From positions 9,734,001 to 9,798,000 of the forward strand of contig NW_027331831.1 in assembly GCF_033568475.1 (NCBI RefSeq): 64,000 nucleotides of DNA, written 5' to 3'. The notes below the pieces were generated by a model, which saw only the letters and a list, made by a program, of their open reading frames with translations, did no database searches and was not told where the DNA came from. The DNA comes from Henckelia pumila (taxonomy: Eukaryota > Streptophyta > Magnoliopsida > Lamiales > Gesneriaceae). A program made the position numbers and the translations under genes. Numbering within the stretch: the stretch's first letter is position 1; each line of letters begins with the position of its first letter. Below are positions 1 to 11,856 of the stretch, piece after piece.

Positions 1-197
1 TAACAAAAATTGAAGATAATTTGTGTATGATGAAAGATAATTGTTAATTGTATATCATTGAATTCATAAAACAATGCAACAAAATGAATAGTTTTAAAAA
101 TAAAAATGCAATGCATGAATGAACACATTATTAATATTTATGTATTACGTTACACACGCAACGCGCGTGCATCGATGGCTAGTTGTTGTTGTTGTTG

Positions 198-247
<50 letters not shown>

Positions 248-536
248 TATATTTGTGTGTGTATTTTTATAAATATATATTTATTTATTTACATTAAAGA
301 AATGTTATCTGTTATATGTTTTTGTTGAATTTGATAATTGGATAAAATGAAGAAAATTAGTAGTATCCAATCTTCTGACACATATGAAGATAGAGATGAA
401 AGTTGAATAACCGACAAAAATGAGGACGGAAATTGATATAATAAAGGATGATGACGGAGCATATTGAATCCTATCCGAAACCCTATATAGAGCTAATGAT
501 ATTTTTATAGGATAATGATGTTGAAATAAACCATTT
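1..536. other. AT-rich left flank outside the MULE
   Basis: Intergenic plant DNA to the left of the MULE target-site duplication. Apart from a compound microsatellite I see no gene. Short open frames over the microsatellite encode only runs of Cys, Tyr or Ile and are artefacts of the repeat. Confidence 0.7.
182..262. repeat. Compound microsatellite (TTG)n(TTA)n(AT)n(TG)n
   Basis: Consecutive trinucleotide and dinucleotide tracts: about seven TTG units, about thirteen TTA units, then AT and TG dinucleotides. Likely length-polymorphic. Confidence 0.95.
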
Positions 537-545
537 TGAATATTT

Positions 546-828
546 GGGATAATTCATTAAAATGTCCCTAATGTTTCTCCTTGTCCCAATTATATCCCTA
601 AAGAATTTCATGGGCTGAATACGTCCCTTATCGTTGTAAATATGTCTCAAATATATCCTCTTGTTAACTCTCTCGGTTTGAATTAACGGAATGAACATGT
701 AGCTCACGTGAGCTTGCACCCCAATTAAAAACCCAATCTCCACACGTTATTTATCTAAGTCAGCCTTAATTCCCAAATCTCTTGTTCCCGATTTCTCTGC
801 AAGGCGTCGCCTTTGCTCCGGTGGTGGG
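546..828 (+). repeat. MULE left terminal inverted repeat
   Basis: Reverse-complement match to 52241-52514 with scattered substitutions and one replaced block around 690-720. Shared blocks include the segment around GTTAACTCTCTCGGTTTGAA and the inner end CTTTGCTCCGGTGGTGGG. A start codon and a consensus donor (CG|GTAAGT near 859) follow the TIR directly, suggesting that it carries the promoter of the plus-strand gene. Confidence 0.88.
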
Positions 829-1832
829 ATGCAAGACTTTGTCTCTGCATCACGCATCGGTAAGTTTTCGATGAATGTGCTTTAATATTTTCTTCATTTC
901 ATTCATTTAAATGGGTAAGAACCGATCTATTTTGTTGGTGCTTTGGAATGGGATTCATTGGCTTTTACACAGCTTAATGTTCTCAATTATTTGCGGTCAT
1001 CGGCGGGAGCATGCATTGGTATGTGTTGAATGTATTTACGTTTGATTAAGAAAAGCTTGATTTTTTGAGATTGTGCAGATTTGGATAATTTTATTTTTGT
1101 TTGTGTGAATCCATTAAAACTGAGTTCAATGTAGATATGTATATATATATCACTCGAAATCTGGGCTTTATATGTGTAATGTAGCTTAGTATTGTTTATT
1201 TTGTGGTACGTGAACATCTTGATTTTCTTGTATGTGCACGTCTGAGATTTATTTCATTCAATGGGCTAACAAGATATGAAGGGCTAACAAGCGGACTGGA
1301 AAACACGTCGTATTCATCAAACCGAGAAGGTGAAGAAGGAAGAGGAGTAAATAAGTTTGAAAATGGTTATTTCAATTTCGGTTTTTGATTATTTATTGTA
1401 TTTTGGAAATAAGTTTGGAAAATTTTGTTGCAACTATAGGGCAGACATATGTTGTATTTGTTGGACGGAACCCTAGCGTTTATAGAACTTGGGAAGAAAC
1501 ACATATGCAAGTTAACAAATTTATCGGAGCCGTACACAAGTCCTATAAAACTAGCGAGAAAGCGGTAACAACATTTACTGCGTTCAAATAGAAACAAACT
1601 ACTACCTTTACCCATGCTGAGAAGAAACCTTCGAGCTCAACATTCGCATCAAGCTCACCTGTTGCTTCGAGTTCTAGTCAACCTGACCAATCTGATATGG
1701 TAGCTAAAATTTTGGATGCACAGCTAAAGTTAGCAAATGAGCATCATAACCATTGTTTAAAAGGCCGCGGAGATGTTAGACGAGATACAACAACAATTGA
1801 AAGCTCTCGGTGTTAAAGATGATGCTAAGTAG
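828..1832 (+). pseudogene. MULE-internal gene with viroplasmin / RNase H1 N-terminal-like domain
   Basis: A possible first exon starts with ATG at 828, just inside the left TIR, and ends at a GTAAGT donor near 860. A later exon opens after an acceptor at about 1439 and encodes a domain with YVVFVGRNPSVYRTWEE and a following VNKFIGAVHKSYKT stretch. This is the pattern of the Cauli_VI family, found in caulimovirus inclusion-body protein and at the N terminus of RNase H1, where it binds RNA/DNA hybrid. A Ser-rich linker and a short C-terminal helix (LDEIQQQLKALG) follow, ending at a TAG at 1830-1832. An in-frame TAG near 1589 and a 1-nt frameshift near 1765 break it. Middle exons are unclear. 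It could be a captured host gene (Pack-MULE) or the element's own second gene, in the position mudrB holds in maize MuDR. Confidence 0.6.
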
Positions 1833-2389
1833 TAGCTTGTTTCTTTTGTAATGAAAGAAGATGCCAAGTAGTTATTTTTTTTTTTTTTTGTAATGAAGGA
1901 AGATAGATGTATCGAGATAAAAATATGTGCTTGTGTTATGTATTCCAAGATTCTGCTACTTATGTTATGAATGATCTTCAAGAATTCCCCAGAAAAATGG
2001 TCTGAATTAATTAGTATATGTGTTATAATTGCTTGGGCCGATGATTGAAGTGTGTCTGAGTTGTGTAATGTGATATCTTCATTATTTGTTTTGATAGAAA
2101 AATGGACAAGAATGTGATTTAGGTTATGGCTTTTGTGAATTAAATTTGATGGAATTAGTCACTGAGTTTGACTTCACCACTACCTATATATCTCATCACA
2201 AAGGGGAAATGAATTAGGCTTCATGAAGAGTAAAATATGGATTTTCAGAAAACAGTGAAGATCCTTCTTACAAATAATGAAATTGAAAACAGTACATAAC
2301 ACCAATAAAGTTTGAAAACAATACTTCACCAACGAAGTCTGAAAAACACCAATTCATTATCCCAAAACAAAAATGCATTACAACTACTG
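1833..2389. other. Non-coding MULE interior
   Basis: AT-rich sequence between the two convergent MULE genes, including a T-run near 1868-1883 and repeated TGAAAACA(A/G)TAC-like segments near 2285-2350. It probably contains the 3' ends of both genes. No further gene seen. Confidence 0.5.
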
Positions 2390-2919
2390 AAACTCCGCAG
2401 CTCACTTTGGTTTGGGATCTAGCCCAACTGCTGGTAACAATTGTCCATCATTCTTATTTTTAAGAAAGCATGTGTCAACACCAACTAGAGGTCTACATGC
2501 ATTCTTAAATCCTTCTTTGCATGCAGAAAAACAAACGTACATACGCTAAAACCTTGGACCATGTTGAACCTCATTTCGAACCACTCCATTATCAATAGCC
2601 ACTCTATTGTCTAGCATTTCGACATCATGATCAATGTGACTATAAAAAATTCTATCATCTTCTTCAAACTCATACCCACTGTCATGAAAATTTTCATCGT
2701 CCTCATCATCATCTGATCCATTTCCATCAACATCTGATTCACTTACAATCTCATCTGATCCACCGACTGCTACAATTACTCAACTAACCTCTTCTATATA
2801 TATCTCCACTTCATAGTTATCTGAGATGTATTTTTTAATGGCCAACACATCATCGGCATTATCCAATATCGACCTTTGTTCGAATTAGGTCCCAATTTGT
2901 GCCAAAATCGAAAGTTCTC
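2390..2919 (-). pseudogene. MuDR-type transposase remnant (main part)
   Basis: Reading right to left, the strand encodes the tail of the MULE N-terminal domain (ending near EVEIYIEEVS), then a long acidic stretch with SDDDEDDENFHDSGYEFEEDD (about 2650-2760), then CRPLVGVDTCFLKN followed by GQLLPAVGLD (about 2400-2500). The last block matches the MULE transposase motif CRPxxGxDGCxLK...GGQLLxAVGxD, which holds the first catalytic Asp of the DDE domain. The rest of the catalytic domain is missing, and stops and frameshifts occur between blocks. The 5' coding part continues at 51494-51612, on the far side of the nested insertions. Confidence 0.8.
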
Positions 2920-2927
2920 TTTATCTT

Positions 2928-3402
2928 TGAGTATTTGCACCAAATACCCTTGTGAAATATTAAAAATACACACTTCTCCCATATAAAATTTTAATAGGCA
3001 TCTTCAACTCTGACTTTTTATAAAACTAGCACACGCCCCTTTATATGAGCTATTGTTGCACACGCATACCTCATGCGACTGGACAAATATTTTGATTTTT
3101 TTTGCACCAAATACCCCTGTGAAATATTAAAATTGCATATTTTACCCCTTGAGAATATGATTTTTAAAAAATTTCAATCCATAAGATCCAATTATAAATA
3201 TTTATCAAATATTTACATTTTATAAATTTTTTATTTTTATTTTAAATTTATTATTATTAATTAATTTGTTTCTAAAAAAAATATTATTACTTTATCTTGA
3301 TGTCATTATTTTATTAAACTTACTTCGTGCTTCCAACTTTTCCATTAAATATGCATTCATAAACAAAGATTTAAATACGTAAAATTATAAAAATATTAAA
3401 CT
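2928..3402 (+). repeat. Foldback element, left arm (outer part)
   Basis: Reverse complement of about 51010-51485. It contains two copies of a GCACCAAATACCC(T/C)TGTGAAATATTAAAA-like block (2936 and 3101), both mirrored in the right arm. It is interrupted at 3402/3403 by the retrotransposon array. Confidence 0.85.
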
Positions 3403-5406
3403 TGTGAGACCCTGTTTTTAATCTTCTAAACTCGATTAATTAAACACAAACGAACACGAGGAGCCGCGGAAAAGAAATCAAAATTTTTTTTTTTTCAAAA
3501 AAAAAAAAAAAAAAAAGGAAGGCCGCGCGGCCGCGCATGGCACCCTGCCCGGGAAGGAACGGGCTGCACGACGCGCTGCTCCTGCTGCTAAAAAATAATT
3601 CCAACGCACGACCAAAGCTCGGGGGAGTGAAACGATCATTGCTCTAACAACAAAATCATGCATTGGTACAAAATTCCAGTAACATACAATACAATACTAA
3701 TAGAGTTGTTCAACCGCTCAACAGAGTAGAACATACATCGGTTCTAAGTTCCATAATCCAAAATATTATACGATGCAAGTTCAAATACAAATTCGACTTC
3801 CACAACAACAAGGTCTCACTCTATCAACTCATCCACATAGCCATGTGATCTCTGACTCGATTCTGCCCCACCTGATGCCAAGCACACATACAAAGACAAG
3901 ACAACAGCCGGATAAATCTTGTGAGAATACAAATCCCAGTAAAAGAGACAAAACATACATATCACTTAAAATATCAAACATGATATATGACACAACCAGT
4001 TAATAATTCCAATGGCATATCAATAATTCCAAATCAAAATGCATAAAATGCAATGCATGTCTTTAAAACAAGGATTATAAAATCTGGATAATCACAAGAT
4101 AAAGGTTCTCTTCTCTCAATTGGGATCCCGAGGATAGAATATTACCAACACACTGACTCTCCCGATCAAGGTGGACGGTGTATATTTTACTCCTCTAGAC
4201 TCTGGGCACCTATAGAGAGTGTTTCTCGACAATTGGTAAAAATCTGCTAACCAATGTCACTCAACTATAGTCCACAGAATATCTAACTCTTCTGGACCTC
4301 TCTTGCCCGCAAAACAATGGTAGTTTGCTCAATATGAATACAATTGCAAATCAAACAACAAACACATAGACTTCAAGTAGCATGCACGTATGTGATTTCT
4401 TCGGGACTCTCGAATATAACTCCGATTCGAGAACTCGTCCCATTTCAAACGATGTCGTCTCTTACCTATTCTTTGATTGACGTAGCTACAAACCGGACAA
4501 GCTACAAGCACAAAAGACTCAATCAAACATCATTCGATTCAAGTCAAAGAATAAAGTAACCTCGATATCAAACCTCGATCAATTCGTCAACGATTTGAAT
4601 TCTGTAATTTCTGGACTCCAAAATCTGCAACTGAATCTGAAAGGAGATATAAAAGAATTCCAATGTCAATCCATCCAAATCAAACCATTCAAACTCAATT
4701 CCAACTCCTAAATCCAAAATCTCATCAATATAAACGATTGATATCCCAAAACTCAGACTGGCGGCATAACGACTATAACTGATCAAACCGGAAATACAGA
4801 CAATATAATATCAATCCAATAAACTCAAATCCACCATCAAACAATCAAAAATGGCTCAACCCAACAAATCTCCAAAACCCAAATTTTGAATAATCTACCA
4901 AAAAATCAAAACAATTCCGAACGACGTCCAAATTCAAAACCGAAAGAGAATAAACAATCAGAACTCTGCCAAAAATAACATACCCAAAAACCAATCGATT
5001 CTAACAATATCCGAAAAATGGAAAGTGTCCGATCAAAGATAAACTTACACTATAACGGAGCTCTCGTTGCCGTGATCGCTAATCTGCCTTCAGAATTAAA
5101 TTCTAACAGACGGATCGAGCTCGGACTGAAATCCCAAAGCTTGGAAGCTCACGTTAATGGAGGAATCGGCTTGGGAGGCGTGGGGAAGAAGGAGAAGATG
5201 AAGACCCACGCCTCTCTCTCCTATTATATATATAAGACCAAGTCAAACATGCTATAAATATCTAACAATTTTTATTTTTGCATTTTAGTCCCTGAAAAAT
5301 TCGAAATTTGCAAAAAGGATCCTGATCAAAATCAAGTCGGCTCTTGAACTCTCTAATCTCCGATTATCTCAAATAAAGTTAATTAAGATAAATTCGGGGC
5401 ATTTCA
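3403..5406 (-). repeat. Array LTR 1 (leftmost)
   Basis: 2004-bp LTR, TGTGAGACCC...GGGGCATTTCA; the right end has decayed from the TTACA/CTACA seen in the other copies. On the minus strand a TATATATAA box lies near 5222-5233, about 180 nt inside the LTR, implying a short U3 and a long R-U5. Poly(T)/poly(A) tracts at 3485-3515 adjoin a short GC-rich block (about 3518-3590). Confidence 0.88.
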
Positions 5407-5407
5407 A

Positions 5408-5422
5408 TTCTCCCCCTCTAAG
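5408..5422 (-). other. Polypurine tract, array unit 1
   Basis: On the minus strand CTTAGAGGGGGAGAAT lies next to the LTR. It is the plus-strand priming site and confirms minus orientation. Equivalent tracts lie at 20692-20706 and 25744-25759. Confidence 0.8.
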
Positions 5423-7289
5423 AATAGATTTTGTCCTCGAAATCAAAACGGTTCAATCTTATAATAACGAGATAGAGCCAAAACTGCAATAAAGATTTTT
5501 CTCTCAAGACTAACTCTGAATTTGCTGATCCACACAAACTCTGTCCTTCTAACTGCTTCTTCAATCCGTATCTGCTCAACTGTACAAACACAACTGAAAC
5601 GGTTTGGCTATGGGGCTGCTACTCTATTCGGTCATACTCTGAATCAGTCATCTCAAGCAACTTGTCATCTCAACCAATCCGGTCTCATCAGCTAAAGAGC
5701 AAAAGAAATTCTGATCTGGTAACCCAACAACGAGAATCTGGTGATAATCTGCATCAAAGGACGGAAAACATTACGTGAAAACTAGAAAGAGACAGAATGA
5801 AACAAGTCTGTAGGATAGATCGCCCATCATCTCCGGACTCTTATGATATTCAAACAATCTCAGAGACGATTTATCTCTCTTCTCATTTCTGACAAATCTT
5901 TCTAAAATTCGGAGTCTTCAGAATTATTCGATCTTTCCGATCAAAATACAAAAGTCTGCATCTAAAATCTGAATACTTCGACCGCTAAGTCCAAGTCCTC
6001 TTCATTTTTGACACACAATCGTCAATCAAAGAGAAATACCGATAGTAGATAAAATAAAAAACATATCTTTCGGCTTAGAGCAACAGCTGCTGCATTCGAT
6101 ATCTTCGAAAAGAAAGGATTTCCAATCAGAAATTCCTCAGTACTTCTAATCATCTTCTCTTTCTTATACTCAGTCTGTACGGCAAAAAAGATTATTACTA
6201 CAGCTTCCAACATCAGGGAAGATTACGGAAATTTCCACATAAGAAAAGCGATACAGATCTTCTAATCAATAAGATCGCGACGAGATCAAAGTCCAGATTC
6301 AGACATTGAGTCTCGAGCGTCTTCAGCTGTCTCGATGCTCAGGCTAATAATTGATTCTTCCAAACACGAATAAGCCTCAAATCTCAATAAGAATAAATGC
6401 AATGCACCGTAAGGTATTCAATACAGAAGAATAAAGAATTCGGAAGCGCTGGTCAATCTCTTATTCAAATCTTTACGAACTGGTCTCATAAGATTAAGTC
6501 CAGACATAAGAATACCTCCTGCTGAGTAATCGGCTTATGAACGATAAGAATTTCTCACAGAATCTGCGATAGGACTCAAACATCTTCAAATTCTAGGTAA
6601 AGACATTGATACAGATCAATTCGTATTGTCCCGGTCTTGAGGTGATCAACAGAAATTCCACCTCCAGATAACATGGTTGAGAAGAACAACTCAAACCAAT
6701 CAAAATTTCGACGTCGGTAAAATAGCATAACACTGCTCGGCATGCAATCAGCGATCATCAACCAAGAATCTAAAAGATTAGTACAATTCTTCAAACGGAT
6801 GTGAAATCCACCGATCGAATACTTACGAATTCATCTAACATCTCTGATAGGTTCAGTTCAAAGGGTCTATAAAACTGAAGCCGAGTTTACAATTCAAACG
6901 GTACTACAACAAAATCAAAGCGGCCATACCTCATTCCGAATCCACTCTTCCATACCTCTTTCTTACTAACTCCCAACTGATGATGTTTGATCTCAAGTCG
7001 TTGCTGAAATTATCCTCATAAATCAGAGGCAATCTCGGATTCTCATCTGGAAATACCAGCAAACTCTATAACCACTGATTAATCAACTAATTCGGGCTAT
7101 ATACTAGGACCTCAACTTCATACAAAGAGAATTCCTCCGTACAACTCCGAAATTAAGCGGTCACACGACAGACGATAGAAACTACGGAATGCAAAAGCTC
7201 AAAAAGGCGGAGGATGCATCATAGTAATATCCTTAGTTAAGAAATACGGAGCGTAACAGAACTATCAGAATAAGAGCATAAAATCATAC
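5423..7289 (-). other. Non-coding 3' internal region, unit 1
   Basis: About 1.9 kb between the gag stop and the polypurine tract, also present at 20707-22573 and, split by the Tat insertion, at 25760-25799 plus 45587-47413. I see no protease, RT, RNase H or integrase motif in any frame. The three copies are close, so the loss of pol predates expansion of the array. Confidence 0.7.
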
Positions 7290-8079
7290 TCAACAATTAC
7301 CCGCTGTGTCATCATCGGGTGCAACACAAGTCTGCGGATCCTCATTGAGAGCAAGATTCAGCGTCTGCTAAATCGGAGGTTGATTCATGATCGCAGAGCC
7401 TCTAGGCCGATTCTGGTGCGGCGGCTGAAATGAGTGAACTACACGAGCTTGTCCCTCATGTTGAACCATCGGTCTAAAAGAACTCCCCGACTGAGACCCA
7501 AATGTATAACGCTGAGGACATCTCCTAGCAAAGTGTCCTGGCAGATGGCAGATATTGCAGCATCCAGAAATTCAAAGACAATGCTCGCTGAGGTGTTGAC
7601 CTCCACAGTTATTGCAAGATACACCGGAAGATCCTGAACTACGTCCGGAACCAGACTGTTTCGATCCACTGGAGCTAGAAGAACTACTCCCATACTTCTT
7701 GAATGATTGTCCTCTCGGTTGCAAAATACCTCTAGTGGTACTTCCTCTGTACACGGTCGTTTTTTGGAACGAAATCTGCCTAAGAAATTTAGCTTTGAAC
7801 AAACTCCACAAAACAACCAAATCTTGATTCTCTAATGCCTTCTTCCTTGAAATCCACCAACTTTTGGCAGTCCCTTGCAGTTGGTACATAACTAACCGAA
7901 TTCTACGGTCATCGTTGTATTCCAGAGAATCAAATAACTGGTCGATTTCTTCTAACCAATTTACACATTCCACTGCACTCTCTGAACTTCTCAGGGTTGG
8001 GGGATTGAAAGGTCTGGAACCTCATCAACAAGGCTTCCATCGGCGTTGGAGTAACGTCCATTCTTCGATCGCAGAACAA
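7290..8079 (-). pseudogene. Gag pseudogene, array unit 1
   Basis: Encodes a Ty3-gypsy capsid domain (WLEEIDQLFDSLEYND ... AKSWWISRKKALENQ ... LWSLFKAKFLRQ), a Ser-rich linker and a Cys/His region. The latter has CNNCGGQHLSEHC and a zinc knuckle CNICHLPGHFARRC (CX2CX4HX4C). An inserted base in the G/A run near 8000-8010 shifts the frame upstream, and a GGA to TGA change lies between the two Cys clusters (near 7570). The frame ends DDDTAGNC-stop, where related gypsy elements continue into the protease. Confidence 0.8.
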
Positions 8080-8458
8080 CCTCGTTCAATCGAATTTCGA
8101 TACGAAATGTTCCTGTTCAAAATTTATCGAGGAACACATATTTCAAATTCGAGAGCATTAGGACACAACATCTCAATCTCAACTCAATCATCTCGTGTCC
8201 ATAATCTCTATTTAATAATTTTCTTCTATCTCAGAAATATTCAGTTGCAATTGAGACACAATTACAGTTTATATTCCAGATAATTCTTGCTTCACAAAAT
8301 AAACCACAAAATCATGCAGTTCAAATGATCTTCACATAATAAAGCATGCTCGCATGGTATTTAAATAATTCAATTAAATAACTCAATCACATGCGAGAAT
8401 TCAATCCATGCGGACTCGATCTACCCCGCTCACTCTAATTCATTCCAAGAAACTTATC

Positions 8459-8470
8459 GCTCTGATACCA
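8459..8470 (-). other. Primer binding site, array unit 1 (initiator Met tRNA)
   Basis: Minus-strand TGGTATCAGAGC, complementary to the 3' end of plant initiator tRNA-Met, 5 nt from the LTR edge at 8476. Confidence 0.88.
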
Positions 8471-8475
8471 CTTAA

Positions 8476-9233
8476 TGTAAGACCTCGTTTTTAATCTTCT
8501 AAACTCGATTAATTAAACACAAACGAACACGAGGAGCCGCGGAAAAGAAATCAAATTTTTTTTTTAAAAGGGAGGCCGCGCGGCCGCGCCTCAGCTTGGT
8601 GCGGGCGCGCTCGGCCTCCTGGCCGATGCATGGCCGCGCCCTAGCGAGGCGCGGCCGCGCATGGCGCCCTGCCCTGGAAGGAACGGGCTGCGCGGCGCGC
8701 TGCTCCTGGTGCTAAAAAAATAATTCCAACGCACGACCAAAGCTCGGGGGAGTGAAACGATCATTGCTCTAACAACAAAATCATGCATTGGTACAAAATT
8801 CCAGTAACATACAATACAAGACTAATAGAGTTGTTCAACCGCTCAACAGAGTAGAACATACATCGGTTCTAAGTTCCATAATCCAAAATACCATACGATG
8901 CAAGTTCAAATACAAATTCGACTTCCACAACAACAAGGCCTCACTCTATCAACTCATCCACCTAGCCATGTGATCTCTGACTCGATCTTGCCCCACATGA
9001 TGCCAAGCACACATACAAAGACAAGACAACAGCCGGATAAATTCGGTGAGAATACAATTCCCAGTAAAAGAGACAAAACATGCATATCACTTAAAATATC
9101 AAACATGATATATGACACAACCAGTTAAGAATTCCAATGACATATCAATAATTCCAAATCAAAATGCATAAAATGCAATGCATGTCTTTAAAACAAGGAT
9201 TATCAAATCTGGATAATCACAAGGTAAAGGTTA
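8476..9233 (-). repeat. Array LTR 2, first segment
   Basis: Starts TGTAAGACCTCG and matches LTRs 1, 3 and 4 up to ...AAGGTAAAGGTT. It has the longest GC-rich block of the four LTRs (about 8566-8712). Interrupted by a solo LTR. The LTR resumes at 11815-11856 and again at 19426-20691. Confidence 0.9.
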
Positions 9234-11814
9234 TGTGGGGACCTCGGGTTGCTAATCTCATCTCAAGGGGCAATTAATGAATAATCATCAACAAAGTATG
9301 ATAATTAAATCAAGCCTCAACATAATCAACAAGCACAACCTCTTGCTCGAGCGAGAGCTACTCGGGTTGTCACACCCATGGCTCGCTCGAGCGAGCTGTG
9401 CTCTGCCCGGCCTGCTGAAAATTTGCTCTTGAGCTGTTCTAGGTTGGTTTATTCAAGTCTATCCATCTACAAATACCAAATATGATATATAATGAAGACT
9501 TACACGAAACATTGCTGATATATAGATCTAAATCTCAATTGTTTACAACAACTCATAAATACAAAAGAGATGTCATCTTATCTACGTTCACCATATCATA
9601 CGACAGCTGCTAAGACCCAAAGTCACCACGTGCTATTACTCTTTTCTCGAGATATCCAAGCTATGACTAACTTTCTCATGCCCCAACCTGATGCAATGCA
9701 CACATACAAACAAAGCAACAGCCGGATAACTCCGGTGAGAATAACTCTCAGTATGAACAACATGCATATACATCAGTTAAACATATGATATCTATATGCC
9801 AAATGATTCATAAATCTCCAATCATGTAATAACAAGTAAAACATGATAGTATATTTGTTCATCTCTAATACCAAGCATATAAACTCATTCAAATCTTGAA
9901 TGTCATAACATAACATGCTAGCATTTATAAACGCATATTCTAAACCATAAAAATCTCTAGATTAATGCATAAATGCAATGCATGTGCCAAGGAATAGGCT
10001 ATCAAATCTGATATCAATAAATCGTAGTTCTGGGATCCCGGGGAAATAAAATCTTTAACCAACCACCGACTTTTCCAATCGAGGTGGTGATAAATATCTG
10101 AATTCCCCTGACTTTGGTGCAACTATAGTGAGTCATCTAGCTCTGGAAAATAAATCTATATTACGTGCCATGAGTCATCTGACTCTGAATGTAAATCTAC
10201 ATTCCATGCCACTCACTACAGTTCTCCAAACGTCATCTGCACTCTAGGCCATTCTGCCCTCTGTGCTTTTCAGGCTGGAGTTCAAGATGAATGCAACATG
10301 TTTAGTATACATTAAATGCTATAAAACACCTTGAACACATCAATCATATAATCATATGAGCATATAATCACTCAACGATACCGACAAATCTGTAAGTATC
10401 ACATGTAATACATAAAACATGTTCAATACAGAAAATACTATAAATCAAAGAAGACAAGTAAACATTTACATAAATATTCTGGGAATTCAAGAAGATATCT
10501 ATCTTGAATAATCTATCCCATTTATGTAAACGTAAACAATAACATATATTAAAACATGCATGTATGTAATTTTAGGCAACTCGATAATCAGAAACAATCT
10601 CGAGTTATTCTGCCCATCTTATTAATGTCTATTCATACCTTTCCTTCTAAATCTGAGAAGCTCCAATTCTGGACAATAACATCAAATAACTCTGATCAAA
10701 ATCTGCTCATATCATTGCAATCATTCAAGGCGAACTAGCTTCAAACCTTCTTCCCTCTTTCTTGGTTCAAAGGCTAACTTCTCGAACTCGTCAACTCGAA
10801 CTCGATCTCTTGCAATTCAAATTTGAAATGTATGGATTTTCAATTCAATATCAACTCCCAATAGCATTGCAATCTCATCAATTCGGAAACAACTACAAGA
10901 CTTGATTGTTCGGTCAAAATCAAAACCGACGGCATAACGGTTCGAATTCGAAAATCCCAAAGGCATTAACCAATAATACAATCATATCAATCAAATATCA
11001 TCACCAATTCTTCAGCTGAATTTCGAAATATGCAGCCCCTAAAAATCAGATTTCTGACAAATCTTTCAAAAATCGGAAACATGTTCAAACGATAATCTTT
11101 TCACGATCCGTCTTAGATATGCTATCATCGTATATGCTTTGATCGCAAATATATGCTCAATCGGAAATTCTACCGAGCGGATCAATTTTTATCGGAGCTT
11201 GAAATCTCAAAAATGGCTTGACTCTTCTTCTTTTCTCTCCTCTCGTTTGCTTTGGGAATTTTGGGCTGAAATTTGATGCCTTCCATCCCTTTTACACGTT
11301 TTTAACGACCAAGTTGGAAAGGAATTGCATTTTGGTCCCTGAACTTTGGCCTAATTATAATTCAGTCCCCGGACAAGCGATTTAATTCAATTTCAATCCT
11401 AAATAATTTAAGAATAATAGAATTCAAGTCTAAACTCTAAATATTCTCAAATTAAATATTCTCGGAATAAAATTAAATCATTTCGAACCTTATCGCATTT
11501 TAGTCCTTGAACTACTCAATATTTGCAAATGGGTCCTTGCTCGGATTTCATCCTCAAATTCAATCCTTGATATTTATAATCTTGGAATTCACATCTTAAA
11601 TTCCATAAATATTAATTCAAATATTTTTAATCTTTTTAATTTAAAAATTCCGGATATTAAAATCTTAAAATTCGAAAAACCCTCAAATTAAATATTTCTG
11701 ACCCGAAATTGATATCTCTAATTTCCATACATTCTTAAATTCATCTTTTCTCTCTTATTCGGAATTTAAATATTAAATCCCGTAATTAAGAACTTAATAT
11801 TTTCGGGCCTTACA
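9234..11814 (-). mobile_element. Solo LTR of a related gypsy family
   Basis: 2581 bp bounded by TGTGGGGACC...GGGCCTTACA, with GGTTA/GGTTC flanks (9229-9233, 11815-11819; the uninterrupted LTR reads GGTTC). There is no internal domain, primer site or purine tract, so it is a recombination-derived solo LTR. Parts resemble the host LTR at low identity: GGGATCCCGGGGAAATAAAAT followed by a CGAGGTGG segment near 10032-10090 corresponds to GGGATCCCGAGGATAGAATAT and CGAGGTGG of the array LTRs. Palindromic GCTCGAGCGAG motifs occur near 9350-9400. Confidence 0.85.
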
Positions 11815-11856
11815 GGTTCTCTTCTCTCAATTGGGATCCCGAGGATAGAATATCAC
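11815..11856 (-). repeat. Array LTR 2, middle segment
   Basis: The 42 bp left between the solo LTR and the chromovirus, matching the host LTR from GGTTCTCTTCTC to GAATATCAC. Confidence 0.9.

Noticed and set aside
106..328. Two overlapping small ORFs over the microsatellite
   Set aside because: They translate trinucleotide repeats into Cys, Tyr or Ile runs; no coding signal.
340..480. Similarity of the GAATA(A/C)CCGACAAAAATGAG segment to about 52686-52710 outside the MULE on both sides
   Set aside because: Short and low-complexity; not enough to claim a larger duplication flanking the MULE.
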